A stretch of DNA of 49,520 nucleotides from an uncultured Oscillibacter sp. (GTDB taxonomy: Bacteria; Bacillota; Clostridia; Oscillospirales; Oscillospiraceae). The stretch's first letter is position 1, and every line of letters starts with the position of its first letter. Positions 14,371 to 22,481 of the stretch are shown here, one piece after another. The DNA is taken from the NCBI GenBank assembly GCA_947644365.1, contig CANRYZ010000006.1:1-49520 (forward strand), written 5' to 3'. Position numbers and translations under genes: made by a program. The notes below the pieces were generated by a model that saw only the letters and a program-made list of their open reading frames with translations, made no database searches and was not told the origin of the DNA.

Positions 14371-14602
14371 CCATTGCGGTACAGCATAATTTACATGGTT
14401 CTCAGCACGTTTTAGGGTATTATATGTTTTTAAGTGCTGTTATGATAGAGAACAGGGAAAAACTGGTGGAATCCGGGGTGGAATCAAGGTATCATGAGAG
14501 AGCCGGATTCGCCCGCTGTGGCAGCTGCGAATGATGGCGGAGGCTCCCGCGCAGACGGGGCGTCCATCTTAATTTGAGCGCCACTGGCGCGCGGAGGCTT
14601 TT
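14371..14602 (+). promoter_or_regulatory. dapF upstream region with inverted repeat
   Basis: AT-rich stretch with a possible -10 (TATGAT 14441-14446) but no convincing -35. GAATCCGG (14469-14476) and CCGGATTC (14503-14510) could close a leader hairpin. It does not match the lysine riboswitch as I know it. Confidence 0.35.
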
Positions 14603-15442
14603 ATGAAATTCTGGAAAATGAACGGCGCGGGCAACGATTTCCTCATCCTGAACAACCTGGAGGAACGCCTCCCGGCGGAGCGCTTTCCCCGGCTGGCCAG
14701 GACGCTGTGCGAGCGGCATCTGTCCATCGGGGCCGACGGCTTCATGGTGGTGGAGGCCCCCGACCAGGGCGGCGACTACAAGATGCTGTTCTTCAACTCC
14801 GACGGCACCCTGGGGGAGATGTGCGGAAACGGCGCTCGGTGCATCTGCCGCTATGGCTACGAGGTGGGTCTGGCCGGGGAGGTCCAGCGGGTGGAGACCA
14901 CCGCCGGGCTGGTGACGGGCCGGCGGATCGACCAGCGCCGCTACCGGGTCCGCCTCAACGACCCCACCACCATCCGCCTGGACTGCCCTGTGGAGGTGGA
15001 CGGCGTCACCTATCCCTGCGCCTACGTGGAGCTGGGGAATCCCGGCCTGCCCCACGCCGTGGTGCCCTTCCAGGGTCTGCGGGACGCGGATCAGGATAAG
15101 CTGCGGGAGCTGGGCCGCAAGCTCCGCTGGCACCCCGCCTTCCCCAAGGGGGCCAACGTGAACTTCTACGAGCGCACCGGCGAGGACCAGATCTACGAGC
15201 ACACCTTCGAGCGGGGCGTGGAGGACTTCACCTACGCCTGCGGCACCGGCACCGGCTCCGTCGTCACGGTGCTGGCCCTCCAGGGCCAGGTCTCCGGGCG
15301 GGGCGTGCGTGCCCGGATGCCCGGCGGCGAGCTGGTCATCGACGTGGAGCGGGAGGGGGAGCGCGTCACGGACCTTTATCTCACCGGCCCCACCAACATC
15401 GTCTGCAAGGGCGAGATCACCGACGAGGAGCTGTCCCTGTAA
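14603..15442 (+). CDS. dapF: Diaminopimelate epimerase
   Basis: A 279-residue cofactor-independent epimerase that converts LL- to meso-diaminopimelate for lysine and peptidoglycan synthesis. Both catalytic cysteines are present: C74 in NSDGTLGEMCGNGAR and C213 in YACGTGTGS. The N-terminal MNGAGNDF is the family start motif. The start has GGAGG upstream. It is followed 74 bp later by a dicarboxylate symporter gene and may be co-transcribed with it. No other lysine gene is in the window. Confidence 0.96.
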   Translation: MKFWKMNGAGNDFLILNNLEERLPAERFPRLARTLCERHLSIGADGFMVVEAPDQGGDYKMLFFNSDGTLGEMCGNGARCICRYGYEVGLAGEVQRVETTAGLVTGRRIDQRRYRVRLNDPTTIRLDCPVEVDGVTYPCAYVELGNPGLPHAVVPFQGLRDADQDKLRELGRKLRWHPAFPKGANVNFYERTGEDQIYEHTFERGVEDFTYACGTGTGSVVTVLALQGQVSGRGVRARMPGGELVIDVEREGERVTDLYLTGPTNIVCKGEITDEELSL

Positions 15443-15516
15443 CCCGGCGCATCGGGGACCCCAGGCCTTCCTCTCCGGCGGTCCGGCCCTGCCTTAAAAA
15501 ATCAGGAGGAACTACT

Positions 15517-16770
15517 ATGGAGAAGAAGACCATCGCGAGAAACTACCTGTTCCTGGCCGTTATGCTGGGAGCCATGATCCTGGGCGCGGCCGTGGGCTGG
15601 ATCTGGCCCGCTACGGAGGAGAGCGCCGGAGCCACCGTCCTCAAGCCCCTGGGCACCGTGTTCATCAATATGATGTTCTGCATTGTGGTGCCCATGGTGT
15701 TCGCCTCCATCTCCAGCGCCGTGGCAAACATGGAGAGCCGGCGGCGGGCGGGGCGGATTATGGGCGTCACCGTGGGGACCTTTGTGGTCACCGGCGCCAT
15801 CGCCGCCGTGATCATGTACGTGCTGATGATGCTCTTTCCCCCGGTGCTCACCGCCTGGACGGAGCTGCCCGCGGAGGAGCTGGGGGAGTACGCCTCCCTG
15901 GCGGATATGATCGTCAACTTCTTCACCGCCAGCGACTTCGTGGGCCTGCTGAGCCGCCGGGCCATGCTGCCCCTGATCGTGTTCTCCCTGCTCTTCGGCT
16001 TCTCCGTGAACCTCAGCGGCGGGAGGGATTCCCTGGTTGCCAGGTTCTTGGAGGACCTGACGAACGTCATGCTGAAATTCGTCAAGATCATCACCTACTA
16101 CGCCCCCGTGGCCTTCTTCGGCTTCTTCGCCGACCTGGTGGCCACCTACGGCTCCCAGATCACCGAGAGCTACGCCCGGGCCATGGTGGTGTACTACCCG
16201 CTGTGCTTCGTCTACATCTTCACGGCCTGGCCCCTGTTCGCCTGGTTCGGCGGCGGAAAAGGCGGCGTGGGGACCATGTTCCGCCACATCACCAAGCCCG
16301 CCGTGGTGTCTCTGGGCACCTGCTCCTCCGTGGCCACCATCCCCACCAACATGGAGGAGGCCGCGGACACCGGCATCAGCAAGGACGTGGCCGACATGGT
16401 GCTGCCCCTGGGCGCCACCATGCACATGGACGGCTCCTGCTTCTCCTGTGTCCTGAAGATCGCCTTTGTCCTAGGGGTGTTCGGCCAGCGGCTGACCGTG
16501 GGAATGCTGGTGCCGGTGATCCTGGTGGCGGTGCTCAGCTCCGTGGGCATGAGCGGCGTGCCCGGCGGCGGGTACATCGGCGAGTACATCATCTGCTCCA
16601 TCTTCTTCCCCACCCAGATGGAGGTGGCCTTCCCCATCCTGGTGGTCATCGGCAACCTGGTGGACCCTCCGGCCACCATGATCAACGCCGCCGGGGACTA
16701 TGTGGTGTGCTACATCGTCTCCCGCTTTGTGGACGGAAAGGACTGGCTGCAAAAGCAGCTGAAAAAATGA
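15517..16770 (+). CDS. Dicarboxylate/amino acid:cation symporter (DAACS)
   Basis: A 417-residue membrane carrier of the glutamate/aspartate/dicarboxylate:Na+ or H+ symporter family. About eight membrane helices are visible. Family motifs are the serine-rich re-entrant loop GTCSSVATIPTNMEEA and the LPLGATMHMDGSC segment (family: PLGATINMDG). The substrate cannot be told from sequence. It has an AGGAGG ribosome site. It lies downstream of dapF and convergent with the degV-type gene. Confidence 0.93.
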   Translation: MEKKTIARNYLFLAVMLGAMILGAAVGWIWPATEESAGATVLKPLGTVFINMMFCIVVPMVFASISSAVANMESRRRAGRIMGVTVGTFVVTGAIAAVIMYVLMMLFPPVLTAWTELPAEELGEYASLADMIVNFFTASDFVGLLSRRAMLPLIVFSLLFGFSVNLSGGRDSLVARFLEDLTNVMLKFVKIITYYAPVAFFGFFADLVATYGSQITESYARAMVVYYPLCFVYIFTAWPLFAWFGGGKGGVGTMFRHITKPAVVSLGTCSSVATIPTNMEEAADTGISKDVADMVLPLGATMHMDGSCFSCVLKIAFVLGVFGQRLTVGMLVPVILVAVLSSVGMSGVPGGGYIGEYIICSIFFPTQMEVAFPILVVIGNLVDPPATMINAAGDYVVCYIVSRFVDGKDWLQKQLKK

Positions 16771-16790
16771 CCCCCTCCCTTTGAAAGACA

Positions 16791-16826
16791 GGCCCCGGAA
16801 CCGCGGTTCCGGGGCCCTCTCTGTCA
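16791..16826. terminator. Terminator between symporter and DegV genes
   Basis: A 26-nt perfect palindrome GGCCCCGGAA-CCGCGG-TTCCGGGGCC (16791-16816). CTCTCTGT follows on + and TGTCTTTC on -, so it may stop both convergent genes, weakly. Confidence 0.6.
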
Positions 16827-16902
16827 AAATGCCGCGCCGCCGCCTTATTCCCGGCCGGAGGCGAAAACGCGGGGCGCCCGGAGGCGTCCCGCGGGAATCT
16901 CC

Positions 16903-17769
16903 TCAGTCCAGCACCTGCACGGCGGCTCCCAGCACGCCGTCGCCGATGTAGACGCTCAACGTGCCGTCGATCTCGCCCTCCCAGATGTGGTCGTAGTCCG
17001 GCAGGGCGGTCATCAGCCGCTGGCGCACGGTCTCCATCTCCGCCGGCGCGCCGCCGTTGGCCACCGCCAGGTTGTACCGCCTGTGCTCCCCGCAGGCCTT
17101 TACCGCCATGGCCACCAGCTTGTCTATGACCTGGTTGCGGCCCCGGACCTTGGCCACAGACTGCAGCTGTCCGTCGGGGGCGAAGGTGATGATGGGCTTG
17201 ATCTGCAGGAGCGTCCCCGCCGTGGCGGTGACCTTGCCGATGCGCCCGCCCTTCATGAGGTACTCCAGGGTGTCCACGGAGAAGAAGGGGTGGGACCCGG
17301 CGATCAGCTGGGGGACCCGGCGCTCCGTCAGCTCCTTCCACTCCATTCCGTTCCGGATGTCCTCCGCCAGCTGGAGAAGGGTCATCCCCATGCCCAGAGA
17401 CCCGCTGAGGGAGTCGTACACCTTCACCGGCAGCATCCCCCGGCACTCCTCGCCGATGAGGCGCACCAGATTGTAGGTGCCGGAGAGACCGCTGGAGAGC
17501 ATCACGGCAATGACGCCGTCGTACCCGTCCATGACGATCTGGCGCAGGGTGGTCTCAATATCCTCCCCGGAGGGCAGGGAGGTCTGGGGAAGCTCGCCGG
17601 CCCGCAGACGGGTATAGATGTCCCCGCCGAAGATATCGACGCCGTCGGAGAACTCCCCGTCGGCGCACAGGATTCGCAGGGGCACCCGGTAGATGTGATT
17701 TTCCTCTGCCAGGCGGGGAGACAGGTCGGCGCAGGAATCCGTCAGCAGGGCGATCTTTTTTGGAATCAT
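16903..17769 (-). CDS. DegV family fatty-acid-binding protein
   Basis: A 288-residue DegV/FakB protein. Members bind a fatty acid and present it to the FakA kinase for phospholipid synthesis. Motifs are the N-terminal LLTDSCADL, then PLRI, TSLPSGEDI (family: TSxPS) and SSGLSGTYN, and a C-terminal IGDGVLGAA segment (family: HxGPGxxG; the His is not seen). No fakA is present here. ATG 17769 lacks a strong Shine-Dalgarno (CTGGAGATGAATT). It has its own promoter. Confidence 0.93.
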   Translation of the reverse strand: MIPKKIALLTDSCADLSPRLAEENHIYRVPLRILCADGEFSDGVDIFGGDIYTRLRAGELPQTSLPSGEDIETTLRQIVMDGYDGVIAVMLSSGLSGTYNLVRLIGEECRGMLPVKVYDSLSGSLGMGMTLLQLAEDIRNGMEWKELTERRVPQLIAGSHPFFSVDTLEYLMKGGRIGKVTATAGTLLQIKPIITFAPDGQLQSVAKVRGRNQVIDKLVAMAVKACGEHRRYNLAVANGGAPAEMETVRQRLMTALPDYDHIWEGEIDGTLSVYIGDGVLGAAVQVLD

Positions 17770-17814
17770 AATTCATCTCCAGTTTTCAAACAAGTAAAAA
17801 ATGGCATTAGGGCA

Positions 17815-17843
17815 ATTATCGCACAAAAAGGCAAAAACTGCAA
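17815..17843 (-). promoter_or_regulatory. degV-type gene promoter
   Basis: On the minus strand TTGCAG (17838-17843), 17-bp spacer, GATAAT (17815-17820). Confidence 0.6.
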
Positions 17844-17985
17844 GAGGAAAAACGGGGCCGCCCATCATTGAAATACGAACGGGGTCGGAGGCCGCCAACC
17901 CATGATACGCGCCTTGCCTCCGGAGACCCGCTGTGATAAAATCACAATGGGCGGAGCCTGACGGGCACGCACGGAAAACTTCCCG

Positions 17986-18014
17986 TTTTCATCTGTAGAC
18001 AAAGCTGGTATAAT
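17986..18014 (+). promoter_or_regulatory. SDR gene promoter
   Basis: TTTTCA (17986-17991), 17-bp spacer, TATAAT (18009-18014), giving a leader of about 30 nt. Confidence 0.55.
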
Positions 18015-18047
18015 ACGGGGAGATCCCATCATGAAAGGACTGTTTTT

Positions 18048-18782
18048 ATGAACCGTTCCGCACTGGTCACCGGCTCTTCCCGGGGCATTGGCCGGGCCGC
18101 CGCCTTGGCCCTGGCCCGGCAGGGCTGGCCCGTCTGCGTCAACTATCTGGAGCACAGGGAGGCCGCGGAGGAGACGGCGGCCCTTCTCCGGGCCGAGGGA
18201 CGGATGGCCATGGCCTTCCGGGCCGATGTGGCCGACAGGGCCGCCGTCAACGAGATGGTCCGGGCGGCGTCGGAGACCCTGGGGCCCGTGGAGCTGCTGG
18301 TGAACAACGCCGGCGTGGCGGGCCAGTGCCTCTTTCAGGACGTCACAGACGAGCTGTGGGACCGGTATCTGGGCGTGAACCTGGGGGGCGCCCGAAACGC
18401 CATCCAGGCCGCCCTGCCCCATATGATTTCGGAGAAGCGGGGCTGTATCGTCAACATCTCCTCGATCTGGGGACTGCGGGGAGCCTCCTGCGAGGCCGTC
18501 TACGCCTGTACCAAGGCGGCCCTCATCGGCCTGACCCGCTCCCTGGCCCTGGAGCTGGCGCCCTCGAACATCCGGGTGAACTGCGTGGCCCCGGGCGTCA
18601 TCAACACGGACATGGTCCAGGTCCTGGGACAGGACACCCTGCGAAGCCTGGCGGAGCAGACGCCCCTGGGCCGCCTGGGCACGCCGGAGGACGTGGCTCA
18701 CGCCGTGGCCTTCCTGGCCTCGGAGGAGGCCTCCTTCCTCACCGGTCAGGTTCTCACCGCCGACGGCGGTTTCATCGTGTAG
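18048..18782 (+). CDS. SDR oxidoreductase, FabG / EF-P 5-aminopentanone reductase-like
   Basis: A 244-residue classical short-chain dehydrogenase. It has the cofactor motif TGSSRGIG (8-15), NNAG, and the catalytic Ser in NISSIWG with YxxxK in VYACTKAAL. The C-terminus (APGVINTDM, GTPEDVAHAVAFLASEEASFLTGQVLTADGGF) is typical. FabG-like 3-oxoacyl-ACP reductase is the general call. The sequence style also fits the Firmicute EF-P 5-aminopentanone reductase (YmfI) group, and a stand-alone location without other fab genes favours that slightly. Cofactor preference is not certain. It is followed 59 bp later by spoVAE in the same direction. Confidence 0.88.
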   Translation: MNRSALVTGSSRGIGRAAALALARQGWPVCVNYLEHREAAEETAALLRAEGRMAMAFRADVADRAAVNEMVRAASETLGPVELLVNNAGVAGQCLFQDVTDELWDRYLGVNLGGARNAIQAALPHMISEKRGCIVNISSIWGLRGASCEAVYACTKAALIGLTRSLALELAPSNIRVNCVAPGVINTDMVQVLGQDTLRSLAEQTPLGRLGTPEDVAHAVAFLASEEASFLTGQVLTADGGFIV

Positions 18783-18841
18783 GGCGCATACTTCTGCTCT
18801 CCCGGGAAACACTGAGGAAAAATCCCATGGGAGGCAGGAAT

Positions 18842-19198
18842 ATGGAATATCTCAACGCGTTTCTCTGCGGCGGCGTTCTCTGCGCCGTTGGGCAGGTCCT
18901 GATCGACAAGACCCAGCTCACCCCCGCCCGCATTCTGACGGGCTACGTGGTGGCCGGGGTGCTGGTCAGCGCCCTGGGGCTCTACCAGCCCCTGGCGGAC
19001 TGGGGCGGCGCCGGGGCCACGGTGCCCCTCACCGGCTTCGGCCACGCCCTGGCGAAGGGCGTGAAGAAGGCCGTGGAGGAACAGGGCTGGCTGGGGGTCC
19101 TCACCGGGGGGCTCAGCGCAACGGCCGGCGGCATCGCCATGGCGGTGACGGCCGGCGTGGTCATGGCGCTGATTTTCAAGCCCGGGGACAAGCGGTAG
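18842..19198 (+). CDS. spoVAE: Stage V sporulation protein AE (SpoVAE)
   Basis: A 118-residue membrane protein with three or four helices. The motifs FLCGGVLCAVGQVLIDKTQLTPARILTGYVVAGV and GFGHALAKGVKKAVEEQGWLGVLTGGLSATAGGI are characteristic of SpoVAE/AEb. The family forms part of the channel that moves Ca-dipicolinate into spores. Usually spoVAC and spoVAD are adjacent; here neither is present. The ATG at 18842 follows GGAGGCAGG closely; ATG 18827 is an alternative. The gene supports a spore-forming host. Confidence 0.93.
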   Translation: MEYLNAFLCGGVLCAVGQVLIDKTQLTPARILTGYVVAGVLVSALGLYQPLADWGGAGATVPLTGFGHALAKGVKKAVEEQGWLGVLTGGLSATAGGIAMAVTAGVVMALIFKPGDKR

Positions 19199-19306
19199 GC
19201 GGCCTGTCGGCGGCTTGAAAATCTGCCGCGGCGAGGCCGCCGCCCCGGGTGTTTCCCCTGCATCGTTGGCGCCCGGTTTTTCTGCTGGACAGTTTTTCGG
19301 CAAACC

Positions 19307-19340
19307 GGGGCCGCCGGAGGAACCCTCCTCCGGCGGCCCC
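19307..19340 (+). terminator. Hairpin after spoVAE
   Basis: A perfect 15-bp stem (19307-19321 with 19326-19340) with a 4-nt loop but no T tract on the + side. It is possibly a terminator or a transcript-end stabiliser. Confidence 0.5.
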
Positions 19341-19463
19341 GCTGGAATTGTAACAATTCGCCCAGATTTTGTATTTTTTTTGTCACTTTTTTGTGGTTCT
19401 TTTTGCCGCGGTTTCTGTCATACTGTATTTGTCAGAATATTCGACAGAAAGGACGTTTTTTCG

Positions 19464-20717
19464 ATGCCCCGTTTTACTGCCCTTCTCCTGCTGCTGGCCC
19501 TGCTGCTGTCTCTGACCGCCTGCGGCCAGACGCCCCCCGCCGCCCCGCCGGCGGAGGACCCCGCGCCCCCCGTCCAGGACGAGCTCCCCGAGCCGGAACC
19601 GGAGCCCGAACCTGATGAGCCGGAACCCGAACCCTATGAGATTCTGGACCCCACGGTGATGCCCAAGGGGGGCGGCCGGGACGGCGTGACCTACGCCGCC
19701 TGGGACGGTCTCGTGGAGCATCTGTTCTTCCACCCGGTGGTGGCCTATCCGGAGCTGGCCTTTGACGGGGACGCCCAGTCCGACGGCATCGACGACTACA
19801 TGGTTACGGCGGAGGAGTTTGGCAAGATCCTCCAGAGCGTCTACGACAACGGCTATGTGCTGGTGGATATCGGCGACGTGTGGAGCGAGACGGAGGGCGG
19901 GGACGGCCAGCCGGAGATGGTCCGGAACACCCTGTATCTCCCGGAGGGGAAAAAGCCGGTGGTCTTCTCCTACGACGACACCAACTACTACCCCTATATG
20001 CTGGAAAACGGCTTTACCTACAAGCTCATCATCGGCGATGACGGCAAGATCGCCTCCTGGGGCAAGGACCCGGAGGGCGGCGAGGTGGTGAGCCGGGACC
20101 TGGACGCCATCCCCATGCTGGACAAATTCGTGGAGGAGCACCCGGACTTCTCCCCCTTCGGCGCCAAGGCCAGTCTGAGCCTCACGGGCTACTGCGGCAT
20201 CCTGGGCTACCGCACCCAGACGGAGAGGGAGGACCAGTCCCCGGAGCACGAGGCCAACCGCCAGAGGGAGCGGGAGGCGGTGAAGCCCATCATTGAAGAG
20301 CTCAAACGCACCGGCTGGACCTTCGGCAGTCACACCTGGGGTCACATCAACCTGGCGGTAAAGTCCCTGGAGACCGTGAAGACGGACACGGAGAAGTGGC
20401 TGGACGAGGTGGGCTCCCTAGTGGGCGAGACGCCGATCTTGTACTATCCCCACGGCGCGCGGCCCGACGGCGGCGACTGGACGCAGACCGGTCCCATCTT
20501 CCAGTATCTCCAGAGCCAGGGGTTCCGGGTCTTCTGTTCCGTGGGCACCGAGAGCTTCAGCTTTATCAAAAAGGACATCTGCGCCGTCATCTGCGACCGG
20601 CTCCATCCGGACGGCACCACCCTTCGGCGCTCCCGGGAGAGGTACTTACAGTTTTACGACGCCAGGGACATCATGGACGTGGACGCGCGGCCCCAGCGGG
20701 AGATCCTCTGGGAGTGA
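19464..20717 (+). CDS. Polysaccharide deacetylase-like lipoprotein
   Basis: A 417-residue exported protein. The signal peptide has a lipobox (LTAC, C18), then a Pro/Glu-rich spacer (about 20-55). The C-terminal part is a divergent NodB-homology (CE4) domain: metal-site-like SYDD (family: TFDDG), SHTWGH (family: HSxxHP), and a YYPHGARPDG stretch (family: RPPYG). The changes leave the activity open; it may remove acetyl groups from peptidoglycan or another wall glycan. AAAGGA lies upstream of the ATG. A small secreted protein gene follows after 11 bp. Confidence 0.85.
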   Translation: MPRFTALLLLLALLLSLTACGQTPPAAPPAEDPAPPVQDELPEPEPEPEPDEPEPEPYEILDPTVMPKGGGRDGVTYAAWDGLVEHLFFHPVVAYPELAFDGDAQSDGIDDYMVTAEEFGKILQSVYDNGYVLVDIGDVWSETEGGDGQPEMVRNTLYLPEGKKPVVFSYDDTNYYPYMLENGFTYKLIIGDDGKIASWGKDPEGGEVVSRDLDAIPMLDKFVEEHPDFSPFGAKASLSLTGYCGILGYRTQTEREDQSPEHEANRQREREAVKPIIEELKRTGWTFGSHTWGHINLAVKSLETVKTDTEKWLDEVGSLVGETPILYYPHGARPDGGDWTQTGPIFQYLQSQGFRVFCSVGTESFSFIKKDICAVICDRLHPDGTTLRRSRERYLQFYDARDIMDVDARPQREILWE

Positions 20718-20728
20718 GAGGGGCGCGT

Positions 20729-21082
20729 ATGAGCGGATTTTTCAGCGGCCGGACGCTCCCCGCCGCCGCCCTGGCGGTGCTGACGGCGGTAGTCCTGGCG
20801 TTTGCCGCGAGAACCGGCCCGGCGGGACTTCCGCCGCCGGAGGACCTGGCGGCCCTGGGGCCGGAGGCGGCGGAGGCCGCCCTGCTGGGTTTGCCCCGGG
20901 GGGACGTCCTCCGCGCCTGGGGAGAGCCGGACGGAATGCTCTCCGGCTTCTTCGGCGACATCTACAGCCTGGAGGACGGTACGCGGATCATCGTATACTA
21001 TGACACGGAGCCCATGAACCAGGGGACGGCCGGCAGCCGCGCCGTCCCGGTGGAGCACGTCTTGATTTCAAAGTCTGATTGA
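20729..21082 (+). CDS. Small secreted or membrane-anchored hypothetical protein
   Basis: A 117-residue protein with an N-terminal hydrophobic segment (LPAAALAVLTAVVLAFAA). The short domain contains LLGLPRGDVLRAWGEPDGMLSGFFGDIY and IIVYYD, resembling the BamE/SmpA-type GMTxxEVxxLLGEPD pattern. No function can be assigned. It begins 11 bp after the deacetylase lipoprotein and is followed 12 bp later by cytidine deaminase, so the three probably share a transcript. Confidence 0.75.
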   Translation: MSGFFSGRTLPAAALAVLTAVVLAFAARTGPAGLPPPEDLAALGPEAAEAALLGLPRGDVLRAWGEPDGMLSGFFGDIYSLEDGTRIIVYYDTEPMNQGTAGSRAVPVEHVLISKSD

Positions 21083-21094
21083 GGAGGAAGCGCT

Positions 21095-21484
21095 ATGACA
21101 AGAGAGGACCTGAAAGCGGCGGCCATCTCCATTCTGGACCGGGCCTACTGCCCCTACTCCCATTTCCCGGTGGGGGCGGCCCTGGAGTGCGCCGACGGCA
21201 CGGTGTTCACCGGCTGCAACGTGGAGAACGCCGCCTACCCCGCCGGCATCTGCGCCGAGCGCAACGCCATCTCCCACGCCGTGGCGGAGGGGCGCACGGA
21301 CTTTTGCCGCATCGTCATCGCCGGCCGAGGGGAGGACTTCTGCGTTCCCTGCGGCATGTGCCGCCAGGTGATGCGGGAGTTCGCCCCGGACCTGGAGATC
21401 ATCTGCCTCAACGGGGCGGGGGAGGAGCGGGCGTTCACCCTGCCGGAGCTGCTGCCCTGCAGCTTCGGCCCGGAGTCCCTGTGA
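21095..21484 (+). CDS. cdd: Cytidine deaminase
   Basis: A 129-residue homotetramer-type enzyme that deaminates cytidine and deoxycytidine for pyrimidine salvage. Zinc ligands and catalytic Glu are visible as C53-A-E55 and PCGMC (C86, C89), with the substrate motif GCNVENAAYP. Length is typical. GAGGAGG precedes the ATG. It is the last gene of the three-gene rightward cluster. Confidence 0.96.
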   Translation: MTREDLKAAAISILDRAYCPYSHFPVGAALECADGTVFTGCNVENAAYPAGICAERNAISHAVAEGRTDFCRIVIAGRGEDFCVPCGMCRQVMREFAPDLEIICLNGAGEERAFTLPELLPCSFGPESL

Positions 21485-21508
21485 GAGCCTGCTTAGCATC
21501 TCTCAAAA

Positions 21509-21528
21509 CGCCATTTGGCGGGTTTTTT
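21509..21528 (+). terminator. cdd terminator
   Basis: A short stem CGCCA-TT-TGGCG followed by GGTTTTTT. The stem is small, but the T tract is good. Confidence 0.55.
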
Positions 21529-21627
21529 CCGCTGGGTTTCGTTGTGATTTCTTGAAATAGACGCAGGTATTTCAGGAATTTTCAAACAAGGCCTAAACAG
21601 GCTCTTATGAATTCTTGGGAATATAGA

Positions 21628-21663
21628 CAGCGGCGTGGAGGATCACTCCACGCCGCTGTTTTA
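21628..21663 (+). terminator. Second rightward terminator
   Basis: A perfect 13-bp stem (21628-21640 with 21646-21658, loop GATCA) followed by TTTTAT. It is oriented rightward and could back up the cdd terminator. On the minus strand no T tract follows it. Confidence 0.75.
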
Positions 21664-21687
21664 TCGGGTGATATGCGCGTCGCCCGG

Positions 21688-22371
21688 TCACACCGCGCAG
21701 CTTCCGTCACAGAAGCCGCCCCTGTGGTGGTGCCCGCAGCAGAGGGCACCGCCGTGGGCGTGCCGCCCGGCAACGGTGCAGCCCTCCACGGTGCAGAGAG
21801 CCCGGCAGTTTCCGTCGCAGAAGCCGCTTGCGTGGTCGTAGCCGCAGCAGGCCGTGCCGCCATGGGCGTGCCGCCCGGCAACGGCGCAACCCTCCACGGT
21901 GCAGAGAGCCCGGCAGTTTCCGTCGCAGAAGCCGCTTGCGTGGTCGTAGCCGCAGCAGGCCGTGCCGCCGTGGGCGTGCCGCCCGGCAATGGCGCAGCCC
22001 TCCACGGTGCAGAGGGCCCGGCAGTTTCCGTCGCAGAAGCCGGTTTCGTGGCCGTAGCCGCAGTAGACGGCGCCGCCGTGGGTGTGCCGCCCGGCAGCGG
22101 TACAGCCCTCCACGGTGCAGAGGGCCCGGCAGTTTCCGTCGCAGAGGCCGCCCGGATGGTCATAGCCGCAGTAGACGGCGCCGTTGTGGGTGTGCCGCCC
22201 GGCGGCGGTACAGCCCTCCACCGGGCATACGGTCACGGCGGTTTGGGCGGTATTCCGGTTGTGGTGCCCGCCGTGGTGCCCGCCGCCGTGGTGGGCCGAG
22301 GCGGAGACCGCCAGGGACGCGGCGGCGAGAGCGCAGAGCAGGCAGACTGCGAATTTTCTCGTGATGCGCAT
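21688..22371 (-). CDS. Secreted Cys/His tandem-repeat protein
   Basis: A 227-residue exported protein. A signal peptide (1 to about 26, ending VSASA) is followed by a His-rich segment HHGGGHHGGHH and then about five tandem 36-residue repeats. The repeat reads C-x-VEGC-x3-GRHxHxG-x2-yCGYxH-x2-G-x-CDGNCRAL, with six or so Cys and three His per unit. It strongly suggests repeated metal-binding modules outside the cytoplasmic membrane; which metal is unknown. At the DNA level the central units repeat almost exactly with a 108-bp period. Single units of similar style occur in small Firmicute proteins, to my recollection, but I know no function. The start has AGGAGGA ten bases upstream, and a strong promoter lies at 22425-22453. 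Confidence 0.88.
   Translation of the reverse strand: MRITRKFAVCLLCALAAASLAVSASAHHGGGHHGGHHNRNTAQTAVTVCPVEGCTAAGRHTHNGAVYCGYDHPGGLCDGNCRALCTVEGCTAAGRHTHGGAVYCGYGHETGFCDGNCRALCTVEGCAIAGRHAHGGTACCGYDHASGFCDGNCRALCTVEGCAVAGRHAHGGTACCGYDHASGFCDGNCRALCTVEGCTVAGRHAHGGALCCGHHHRGGFCDGSCAV
21690..22230 (-). repeat. 108-bp coding tandem repeat
   Basis: About five 108-bp units encode the Cys/His repeats. The two central units are nearly identical; for example the same 10-mer starts at 21791 and 21899. Recent unit duplication and copy-number change are likely. Confidence 0.85.
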
Positions 22372-22424
22372 GACGAACAGTCCTCCTATTTGCCTGGGAG
22401 ATTGGTCCGATACAGGCACTTTCA

Positions 22425-22453
22425 ATTATAGCATCCTTCCCCCGCCCGGTCAA
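22425..22453 (-). promoter_or_regulatory. Promoter of the Cys/His repeat gene
   Basis: On the minus strand TTGACC (22448-22453), 17-bp spacer, TATAAT (22425-22430), near consensus. Confidence 0.75.
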
Positions 22454-22481
22454 GACGCTGATCCGCGGATTTGGGACCGGC

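Noticed and set aside
14440..14602. Lysine riboswitch before dapF
   Set aside because: The conserved lysine-riboswitch core segments were not found.
21577..21600. Similarity of the TTTTCAAACAAGGCCTAA-like stretch to one near 38368
   Set aside because: Only about 15 to 17 bases match, with no structure around them; chance cannot be excluded.
21688..22371. CRISPR array, suggested by the regular repeats
   Set aside because: The 108-bp units are contiguous and coding, without short repeats and variable spacers. No cas genes are in the window.
21607..22431. Plus-strand frame rich in Ala/Val over the Cys/His repeat gene
   Set aside because: Its repeats only mirror the 108-bp DNA repeat. The minus strand has the signal peptide, ribosome site, promoter and ordered Cys/His modules.
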